Part shown: positions 1-6,551 of the stretch, piece after piece
How the letters are laid out: every line of letters begins with the position of its first letter
Numbering within the stretch: the stretch's first letter is position 1
Source of the DNA: a virus
Length of the DNA: 27,738 bases
IMG/VR virus record: IMGVR_UViG_3300042515_000093
Span: 1-27,738 of that record
Direction: 5' to 3' (one strand)
Translations under genes and position numbers: made by a program
The notes under the pieces: generated by a model
The model's input: the letters and a program-made list of their open reading frames with translations, nothing else
What the model was told of the DNA's origin: nothing
Database searches by the model: none

Positions 1-1728
1 GTCACGGTAACTGATACTGCGCATGGTGGGGCTACTGGCGACTTTGTGACTTTCAGCGGTGCTACGGGTACGTACGCAAGCACTTTCAATGCAGAGTTCC
101 AGATCACGGTTCTTACAGCTAACACGTACACAATTACAACAGGCAGTGCTATTCCTGCTGGTAACTATGGCGGCTCTTCCGTTGTTGCAGCGTATCAAAT
201 TGCTGTTGGTCCGGCTGTTCAAGCTCCGCTTGTTGGTTGGGGGTCTGGCGGTTGGGGGCTTGGGCCTTGGGGTACAGGCGCAGGAGTATCTGTCGGTATT
301 CAATTATGGAACCAGATGAACTACGGCGAAGACTTAGTCTTCGGCCCCCGTGGTGGCGGTCTGTATTATTGGGATGCAACCAACGGCATTACAACCCGTG
401 GCGTTGCGCTCAACACCCTTGGCGGCACAGTCACATTTACAAACGCTTCGCCAACAGTGGTTACATCCACAATACTGTACACAGAAGGCGCAGCGCTTCA
501 GTTCTCTGGCGGCTCACTCCCAACAGGCATTACTGCGGGAACTACGTACTACGTGTTCCAAGTTGACGGCCTTACATTTAACTTACTAAATGCGGCTGGA
601 ACTGAGGTCAATACTTCATCTTCTGGCTCTGGCTCCGTGTCGTTAATTGTCGACGTGCCTGTTGTGCAGAATACTTTGACCGTGTCGGATTCTTCACGCT
701 TCATAATGGTGTTTGGCACAAACGATTACGGCTCTAGCGCAATCGACCCTATGTTGATTCGCTGGTCAGGGCAGGACGACATCTACAACTGGACGCCTGA
801 CGCAACAAACCAAGCAGGGTTCACCCGCCTTTCTCACGGCTCTCAGATCATTACAACCGTGCAGGCTCGTCAAGAGATTGTGGTGTTTACCGACTCGGCC
901 ATCTACTCTTTGCAGTACCTTGGCCCCCCTTACGTATGGGCACCGCAGTTGCTTGGTGACAACATCTCTATCATGGGCCCTAATGCGGCGGTGATTGCTT
1001 CGGGTATTGTGTATTGGATGGGTGTTGACAAGTTCTATGCCTATGATGGCCGCGTGCAAACGCTTAACTGTGACCTGCGCCGCTATGTCTTCCAAGACTT
1101 GAACCAAGACCAGAATGAACAGGTGTTCTGTGGCACAAACGAAGGTTTCAACGAAGTCTGGTGGTTCTACTGCTCCGCTGGTTCCACCACAGTTGACAAG
1201 TATGTGGTGTACAACTACCTTGAGAAAATCTGGTACTACGGCACGATGGCGCGTACTGCTTGGCTTGACTCTGGCTTGCAGCCCTACCCTATTGCGGCAA
1301 CATACATCAACAACTTGGTGTACCACGAGAATGGGCTGAATAACAACGAGACCGCCACAACCACAGCCATCGACGCCTACATTTCCTCGTCTGAGTTTGA
1401 CATTGGTGACGGCCACAACTTTGGTTTTGTCTGGCGCGTGCTGCCTGACCTGACCTTTGAGAACGCTACGTCTTCTCCGACTGGCACTGCGGCTACTGTG
1501 AACATGACGCTATACGGACTTGCCAATTCAGGCTCCGGCACAACAAGTTCCGTAAGTCAGCCTGTGGTCAAGGGTAGTAATTATGTGATTACTGAAGAGT
1601 TCACAGGTCAAATCTTCACACGCCTTCGCGGTCGCCAAATGATCTTCAAGATCAGCTCAAACCAGATTAACACGGCTTGGCAGCTTGGCGCTCCTCGTAT
1701 TGACATCAGACCGGACGGTCGTCGTTAA
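1..1728 (+). CDS. P22 gp10-like tail/DNA stabilisation protein, 5' partial
   Basis: The reading frame is open from the first base, so the true start lies upstream; 575 codons are visible. A GTG at position 46 could be read as a start but is probably internal, because the residues before it (VTVTDTAHGG...GDFVTFSG) belong to the same beta module. The body (about residues 240-450) has the aromatic-rich, short-strand pattern of phage packaged-DNA stabilisation propellers such as P22 gp10: segments like RWSGQDDIYNWTP, EIVVFTDSAIYSLQY and VYWMGVDKFYAYDG. In P22, gp10 closes the portal and joins it to the tail needle; the same role is inferred here. Two Gly/Thr-rich beta modules (roughly residues 1-65 and 140-205) appear inserted into the propeller. 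The stop overlaps the next start (TAATG), suggesting translational coupling. The propeller call is from pattern recognition, not a search. Confidence 0.7.
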   Translation, partial: VTVTDTAHGGATGDFVTFSGATGTYASTFNAEFQITVLTANTYTITTGSAIPAGNYGGSSVVAAYQIAVGPAVQAPLVGWGSGGWGLGPWGTGAGVSVGIQLWNQMNYGEDLVFGPRGGGLYYWDATNGITTRGVALNTLGGTVTFTNASPTVVTSTILYTEGAALQFSGGSLPTGITAGTTYYVFQVDGLTFNLLNAAGTEVNTSSSGSGSVSLIVDVPVVQNTLTVSDSSRFIMVFGTNDYGSSAIDPMLIRWSGQDDIYNWTPDATNQAGFTRLSHGSQIITTVQARQEIVVFTDSAIYSLQYLGPPYVWAPQLLGDNISIMGPNAAVIASGIVYWMGVDKFYAYDGRVQTLNCDLRRYVFQDLNQDQNEQVFCGTNEGFNEVWWFYCSAGSTTVDKYVVYNYLEKIWYYGTMARTAWLDSGLQPYPIAATYINNLVYHENGLNNNETATTTAIDAYISSSEFDIGDGHNFGFVWRVLPDLTFENATSSPTGTAATVNMTLYGLANSGSGTTSSVSQPVVKGSNYVITEEFTGQIFTRLRGRQMIFKISSNQINTAWQLGAPRIDIRPDGRR

Positions 1729-2591
1729 TGGCCTCAGCTAAACGCATCATCAACCCTGCACCACCCAACTTACCACTGGGGCCGCAGGAGTACGAGCGTC
1801 GGTATCAGGATCAGTTTTCTAACGTCTTGCGTCTGTACTTTAACCAGCTAAAGAATGCGCTTGGTGAGTTGTTTGGCGATAACGGCGGCAGGTACATTGC
1901 CTTTCCCAACGGTGCGTTTTATCAAGACGGATACACAACGCTGACCGCCAACATGACGAACAACGGCACAACGCCAATACAGGTTACGTCCACCGCTAAC
2001 TTTTTTGCCCCCGGCGGTTTGATTATTGGTAGCGAGATTATTACCTATACAGGCAAGACCGCTACGACTTTCACAGGTATTACTCGTGGAGCGTATGGCT
2101 CTACCAACGTGGCGCACACTGCGGGGGTTTCTGTTTCGGAAGCCCAAACTCTTGCGTCTTCTAGTACCTCTACTGCACTGACTCTGCTTCAAACCACAGT
2201 AAGTAATGGCGTGTCTATTGATCCCGCCGACAAGACTAAAATTGTTCACTCAATTGCTGGTATCTACAACATTCAGTTCAGTATTCAGATGCTGACTTTT
2301 GACGGCACGATTGATAACGTGACAATCTGGTTTAGGCTCAATGGTGTGGACATCCCATACAGTGCGGGTATTGCAACGGTTCCGGGTATCCACGGTGGCA
2401 ACCCCGGTACGGCCATCATCTCTTGGAACTTGGTGCAACCAATGAACGCTGGGGATTACGTCCAGCTACTCTTCGCATCTAATACCGGCAACACGGTGGC
2501 GGCAACTTACCCACCCGGAACATCACCTGTGCATCCAGCATCTCCGTCCATTATTGTGACGTCAACATTTGTGTCTGCGTTACCAACATGA
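1728..2591 (+). CDS. Modular beta-rich virion protein, possible tail fibre or decoration protein
   Basis: This 287-residue protein starts on an ATG sharing one base with the preceding stop. Residues 1-68 form a polar N-terminus with an amphipathic stretch (YERRYQDQFSNVLRLYFNQL) that may attach it to the virion. Residues about 80-140 form a small module often seen in phage structural proteins, with the signature IGSEIITYTGK followed by GITRGAYGST and a histidine-alanine-glycine turn. Residues about 165-287 alternate short beta strands (AGIYNIQFSIQ, NVTIWFRLNGVDI, GDYVQLLFAS, PSIIVTSTFVS) in a layout like the C1q/TNF-type jelly rolls at the tips of phage fibres. I see no enzyme motif. The position between a tail-stabilisation protein and internal virion proteins suggests a tail or surface component. 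Receptor binding is possible but not shown. Confidence 0.6.
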   Translation: MASAKRIINPAPPNLPLGPQEYERRYQDQFSNVLRLYFNQLKNALGELFGDNGGRYIAFPNGAFYQDGYTTLTANMTNNGTTPIQVTSTANFFAPGGLIIGSEIITYTGKTATTFTGITRGAYGSTNVAHTAGVSVSEAQTLASSSTSTALTLLQTTVSNGVSIDPADKTKIVHSIAGIYNIQFSIQMLTFDGTIDNVTIWFRLNGVDIPYSAGIATVPGIHGGNPGTAIISWNLVQPMNAGDYVQLLFASNTGNTVAATYPPGTSPVHPASPSIIVTSTFVSALPT

Positions 2592-2625
2592 TATTATTGA
2601 CCAACCCCCATTTTGAGAGGCAAAC

Positions 2626-5496
2626 ATGAGCCTTGCTGTACTAGCCCAAGACATGGCATCCAAGGGTCGCAACGGCGATTCAATGCTTGTCCATATGACC
2701 CCCGGAGAAGTCGCTGGACTTCAGGCACTTGCCTTGAAACACGGCGGGTCTTTGACCATCAACCCAGATACTGGGCTCCCAGAAGCTAACTTCTTGAAGA
2801 AGTTACTGCCTATGTTGGCAGGCTTTGCGCTCGGCCCTGCTGGTTTTGGTATCGTGTCTTCAGGCTTAACTGCTGGCGCTATTGTGGGCGGTGTTACTGG
2901 TTTGGCTACAGGCAGCTTATCCAAAGGTTTGATGGCCGGATTGGGTGCGTATGGGGGCTTTGGCATAGGTGAGAGTCTGGCTAATCTAGGCTCTACGGCA
3001 GTAAGCGCCGAAGCTATGGCTGCGGCAAATGCTTCTGCTGACCCAATTGCAAGCCTTGCAGGTGCGAAAGATGCTGCCCTTGCAAGTGGGGCTGTTGCAC
3101 CAAGCGGCTTCGATGCCGCTATGCAGGGCGCAAAAATGGCTTTCGACAACCCCGCAAGTCTAGTTAACAGCGCTGGCGCAAAAGATTTGTTTAAGTACGG
3201 TATGGCGGCAGCGTCGCCAGTTTTGGCCGATCAGATGGTTCCAACAACCACAAAGCTCCCGCCAGTTGACACAGGCAATATTCGCAAGTTTAGCTTCGAT
3301 CCTTACAGCCAGCGCTATACACCGCAAGGTATTTTCCCAGCCGCAGGCTACAAAGGTGGTATGGCTAATGGCGGTATTGTGGCGTTGGCTGAAGGTGGTA
3401 CATCCAACCCTGCCCCACTCTCTGAGCAATACGTTACAAACATAAAGAATTGGTTCAACAATAACCCCACCGCTACGGCAGCAGACGTACAAAGCGCCAT
3501 GCAGCAATACGGGCTGAACCAGCAAGACGTTATGAATGCTATGGGCCAAGCGGGATTTTCAAAAGCCGCGCAGTTTGCAGCGTTCAATAACAATATTGGT
3601 AGCGCAAGCAACACTGCTGAAACTTACGGCGGCCTTAAAGGGCTAAGCGATAATATTAATTACTGGTTGCGAAACAATGCCAGCGCATCTGCTGACGACA
3701 TTAATAATGCAATGAACCAATGGAGTTTGTCAGACGCGGATTTCCAACGTGCTACTGGTAAATCAATAGCCGATTATTTGTCGGCCAATACAACTGGGGA
3801 TGACACAGTTACCGGTGGATCAGGTAACGACACAGTTGTAAGTGGTGCAGGCAATGACACAATCAGTGGTGCAGGCAATGACACAGTTGTAAGTGGCGCA
3901 GGCAATGACACAATCAGCGGTGGTGCAGGTAACGACACAGTTGTAAGTGGTGCAGGCAATGACACAATCAGCGGTGGTGCAGGTAACGACACAGTTACCG
4001 GTGGGGGCCTTAGCGACCTTATTACTACTCTGGCTACAAACGATAGCACTGCCAATGATTTCCTTACAGGCACTTCTGGCTACAACCAAGCTGACGTTAC
4101 CGCTGCGTTAGATGCTTCAGGTCTTTCAGACGCGGCTAAGTACGCGCTTACCCATTCAGATATTGGCAACGCTGCTAACACTTCTGAGACTTACGGCGGC
4201 CTTAAAGGTCTGAGCGACAACATCAACTATTGGCTGAAAAACCACCCCGGCGCATCTGCGCAAGACATTCGCAGAGAGATGGCAAAGTACGGTATATCGG
4301 AGGCTGACTTTATCCGTGCCACAGGTACTGACGTAAACAAATACGCCATGGGGCCTATTACAGAAGTACAGAATCTTGCTGAAGGCGCTGGTGGTGGAAC
4401 AGACGCCAAGGTAAACGAAAACGGTACGATTACTTCAACCGCTTTGAATGGTACAAACGTCCTTACAAACGCTGATGGTACTAAGACCGTGATGCCGACC
4501 AACACTATGTCGGACATCCGAAACTTGTACACGCGGGGCGGTGGTAGCACAGGCTACGTAGTCAATGCGCCCATAAACATGGAGGAGTTCAATCGGCGCT
4601 TTAACACATACAGACCCGGTAGTGACTCTGAGGCCGCATACAAATATTTGATGGGTCAGGGCGCATATCCAACCCAATCTAATGTGGGCGAGATCATGAG
4701 ACCGTACAGCGAAGCCGTGCTGGGCGTACCGCAAGACATAACCACTAAGAAGTATTTGTACGACAACAGAACACGTAAGATGGTGCTGAATCCTGACTAT
4801 GTGCCAATGTCGTTTGATACCAAAGGCGTGCAGAGTTTTGGTCTGTCTACGACCGATGTTAAAAAATATCTCACAGCAAACAACACTGCTACAGATGCAC
4901 AAGTTTACGCTTGGGCGTTATCTAACAACGTAGGCCCTGACCAAATTGCTGCGGCTTTGGATGTTGATCCTGCCTTGATCCGCGCTAAGTATGATGCCGC
5001 TAGAAAAGCGGCGGGTACTACTGGGGGCACAACCGGCGGCACAACCGGCGGCACAGAAGATTTATCAAACAAGGATAAAAAGCCAACTTCTGACCCCGGT
5101 ACAGATAAATTATGGACTTGGTCTGACAGCAGCAACAAATGGATTACTGTTCCTGTCACAGCGATGGCTGATGGCGGTATCACCGGCTACGCCCTTGGCG
5201 GTCTAGGTTCTTTGGGTGGTTACTCTGATGGTGGCCGCCTGCTCAAAGGCCCCGGTGATGGCGTGTCTGATTCCATCCCCGCAACGATTGGTCGTAAGAA
5301 ACAACCCGCACGCCTTGCCGATGGGGAGTTCGTAGTGCCCGCACGTATTGTGTCTGAGCTGGGTAACGGTTCCACAGAAGCTGGCGCACGTAAGTTGTAC
5401 GCCATGATGGATCGTGTGCAACGCGCACGGGGTAAGACCACAGGCAAAAACAAAGTAGCGGCCAACAGCCGCGCTGACAAATATCTTCCCGCATAA
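2626..5496 (+). CDS. Large virion protein with RTX-type repeats and duplicated helical module (putative internal/ejection protein)
   Basis: A 956-residue protein with a Shine-Dalgarno-like AGAGG 6 nt before ATG. Residues 20-45 carry MTPGEVAGLQALALKHGG, followed at 55-120 by hydrophobic Gly/Ala-rich segments of glycine-zipper type that could contact membrane. A 63-residue helical module occurs at residues 323-385 and 512-574, with a more divergent relative at about 265-307. Between the two good copies, residues 392-462 hold seven units of (S/G)GxGNDT(V/I)x, matching the RTX calcium-binding nonapeptide. The C-terminus (about 850-956) has MADGGITGYALGG, a glycine-rich linker and SIPATIG...ARLADGEFVVPARI, a pattern common in tape-measure and internal virion proteins. 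It precedes two further putative internal proteins and the giant gene. Ejection or tape-measure function is inference; no lysozyme or protease motif is visible. Confidence 0.65.
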   Translation: MSLAVLAQDMASKGRNGDSMLVHMTPGEVAGLQALALKHGGSLTINPDTGLPEANFLKKLLPMLAGFALGPAGFGIVSSGLTAGAIVGGVTGLATGSLSKGLMAGLGAYGGFGIGESLANLGSTAVSAEAMAAANASADPIASLAGAKDAALASGAVAPSGFDAAMQGAKMAFDNPASLVNSAGAKDLFKYGMAAASPVLADQMVPTTTKLPPVDTGNIRKFSFDPYSQRYTPQGIFPAAGYKGGMANGGIVALAEGGTSNPAPLSEQYVTNIKNWFNNNPTATAADVQSAMQQYGLNQQDVMNAMGQAGFSKAAQFAAFNNNIGSASNTAETYGGLKGLSDNINYWLRNNASASADDINNAMNQWSLSDADFQRATGKSIADYLSANTTGDDTVTGGSGNDTVVSGAGNDTISGAGNDTVVSGAGNDTISGGAGNDTVVSGAGNDTISGGAGNDTVTGGGLSDLITTLATNDSTANDFLTGTSGYNQADVTAALDASGLSDAAKYALTHSDIGNAANTSETYGGLKGLSDNINYWLKNHPGASAQDIRREMAKYGISEADFIRATGTDVNKYAMGPITEVQNLAEGAGGGTDAKVNENGTITSTALNGTNVLTNADGTKTVMPTNTMSDIRNLYTRGGGSTGYVVNAPINMEEFNRRFNTYRPGSDSEAAYKYLMGQGAYPTQSNVGEIMRPYSEAVLGVPQDITTKKYLYDNRTRKMVLNPDYVPMSFDTKGVQSFGLSTTDVKKYLTANNTATDAQVYAWALSNNVGPDQIAAALDVDPALIRAKYDAARKAAGTTGGTTGGTTGGTEDLSNKDKKPTSDPGTDKLWTWSDSSNKWITVPVTAMADGGITGYALGGLGSLGGYSDGGRLLKGPGDGVSDSIPATIGRKKQPARLADGEFVVPARIVSELGNGSTEAGARKLYAMMDRVQRARGKTTGKNKVAANSRADKYLPA
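3592..3780 (+). repeat. 63-residue helical module, copy A
   Basis: This codes residues 323-385 of the 956-residue protein. It aligns without gaps to the segment at 4159-4347, with about 38 of 63 residues identical by eye. The most conserved part is ETYGGLKGLSDNINYWL; at DNA level 3622-3641 and 4189-4208 are identical over 20 nt. The later half follows a pattern of NxxxSxxDIxxxMxxxxxSxADFxRATG. Confidence 0.85.
3829..3987 (+). repeat. 54-bp tandem minisatellite encoding RTX nonapeptides
   Basis: Three head-to-tail units begin with gacacagttgtaagtgg at 3829, 3880 and 3934. Units are 51, 54 and 54 bp; the first lacks one glycine codon. Units two and three differ at a single base by my reading. 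A partial unit follows from 3988. Each unit encodes two GNDT-containing turns, so the array yields the alternating GNDTVV/GNDTIS pattern. All length differences are multiples of three and keep the frame. Confidence 0.92.
4159..4347 (+). repeat. 63-residue helical module, copy B
   Basis: This codes residues 512-574 of the same protein and is exactly as long as copy A (3592-3780). Synonymous divergence outside the identical 20-nt block shows it is an older duplication than the neighbouring minisatellite. Copies A and B flank the RTX block. Confidence 0.85.
5026..5055 (+). repeat. 12-bp tandem repeat encoding Gly-Gly-Thr-Thr linker
   Basis: The unit ggcacaaccggc occurs twice exactly (5026-5037 and 5038-5049) and begins a third time. 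It encodes a flexible TTGGTTGGT-type linker shortly before the C-terminal GEFVVPARI region of the 956-residue protein. Confidence 0.8.
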
Positions 5497-5505
5497 GGAT
5501 AGGTC

Positions 5506-6546
5506 ATGGCTGATCCACAAATTCAACAAATAACGCAGTCGCAAACAACAATCCCTGACTACGCTAAGCCGTACGTCGAGAATCTGCTGGGGCAAACTGC
5601 TGCGCTGACTGACCTGAACTACAACCCCTATATGCAGTATCGGGGGGAGCGTGTTGCACAGTTCTCTCCATTGCAAAAACAGTCGTATGAAAATGCGGCT
5701 TTGATGCAGACCGCGCCTCAATTACAAGACGCAACAGCTTTGGCAGGGCAAGCGGGGTTAGCGGCAATTAACACGGGGTATACATACAACCCAATGACGA
5801 CTCAGTCATTTGGCGAAAACGCGCAAGCGTACATGAACCCGTACATAGACAATGTAATCAAGCGCCAGCAACAGGATGCTTCGCGTCAAGCGGCTATTGC
5901 TCAGCAAGCACAGGGTGCGCAGGCTGCTCGTTCTGGTGCGTTTGGTGGCAGTGGCGACTACCTCATGCGTGCACAAGGCGCGGCTAACTTAGCCCGTCAA
6001 AAAGGCGACATCATGGCCACCGGCATGAACAACGCCTACACACAGGGCATGAACCAGTTCAACCAAGAACAACAGCAGCGTCAGGCCGCAGCGCAGCTTA
6101 ACGCTCAACAAGGTCAGTTTGGTGCGGGTCTGGGACTGCAAGGCTTGCAGACAGCGCTCACTAGTGCCAACACTTTGGGCAACTTGGGCATGAACCAGTA
6201 CAACCAGAACATGGGTATTACGCAACAGCAGAACCAGTTCGGTGCCCAGCAGCAACAACAATCACAGAACATTCTGAACAATCAGTATCAGGACTTCTTG
6301 AACTTCCAAAACCACCCATACAAACAAGCGGCGTTCATGTCCGATATGTTGCGTGGTTTGCCACTGACTCAGCAATCAAATGCAATCTACAGCCCGCCCC
6401 CATCCTTGGCGTCGCAGGTGATTGGTGCCGGCACTGCCGCGTACGGGGCAAGCAGGGCGTTTGCTAAAGGCGGTAATGTTGAAGACGTTGCGTACAGAGA
6501 CAAACCCGCAGGTTTGGCCGATTTAGCTATCTATAACATGGGTTGA
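5506..6546 (+). CDS. Gln-rich putative internal virion protein
   Basis: A 346-residue protein with AAGGA about 8 nt before its ATG, 9 nt after the preceding stop. Residues 1-60 contain IPDYAKPYVENLLGQTAAL and a conserved-looking YRGERVAQFSPLQ segment. Residues about 110-150 are helical and rich in Gln/Ala, followed by SGAFGGSGDYLMRAQGAANLA. Residues 175-265 are very rich in Gln and Asn (runs such as QQNQFGAQQQQQSQ), suggesting an extended helical or disordered body. The C-terminus ends in AFAKGGNVEDVAYRD. Similar Gln-rich proteins sit beside internal-protein genes in podophages, so a core or ejected protein is likely. No enzymatic motif is visible. Transcription and translation probably continue directly into the next gene, whose ATG is 5 nt beyond this stop. 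Confidence 0.6.
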   Translation: MADPQIQQITQSQTTIPDYAKPYVENLLGQTAALTDLNYNPYMQYRGERVAQFSPLQKQSYENAALMQTAPQLQDATALAGQAGLAAINTGYTYNPMTTQSFGENAQAYMNPYIDNVIKRQQQDASRQAAIAQQAQGAQAARSGAFGGSGDYLMRAQGAANLARQKGDIMATGMNNAYTQGMNQFNQEQQQRQAAAQLNAQQGQFGAGLGLQGLQTALTSANTLGNLGMNQYNQNMGITQQQNQFGAQQQQQSQNILNNQYQDFLNFQNHPYKQAAFMSDMLRGLPLTQQSNAIYSPPPSLASQVIGAGTAAYGASRAFAKGGNVEDVAYRDKPAGLADLAIYNMG

Positions 6547-6551
6547 AGAAT

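Noticed and set aside
46-48. GTG at 46 as start of the propeller gene
   Set aside because: The frame is open upstream and the upstream residues continue the same beta module, so the gene is cut by the window edge.
766-1416. Leftward 216-codon ORF opposite the propeller gene
   Set aside because: It is rich in Val, Arg, His and Cys with no recognisable motif, and is the antisense shadow of a clearly coding frame.
1728-2591. Diversity-generating retroelement target
   Set aside because: No reverse transcriptase and no template/variable repeat pair with adenine-specific differences was seen.
3829-3987. Repeat array considered as CRISPR
   Set aside because: Units are contiguous with no unique spacers, stay in frame and encode RTX peptides.
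3774-4073. Leftward ORF reading repeated LPAPPLIVSLPAP
   Set aside because: It is only the reverse complement of the RTX minisatellite; no start context.
6543-6545. TTG at 6543 as start of the coiled-coil virion gene
   Set aside because: The ATG at 6552 has a better-placed GAAG and gives the more natural N-terminus; TTG use here would add only three residues.
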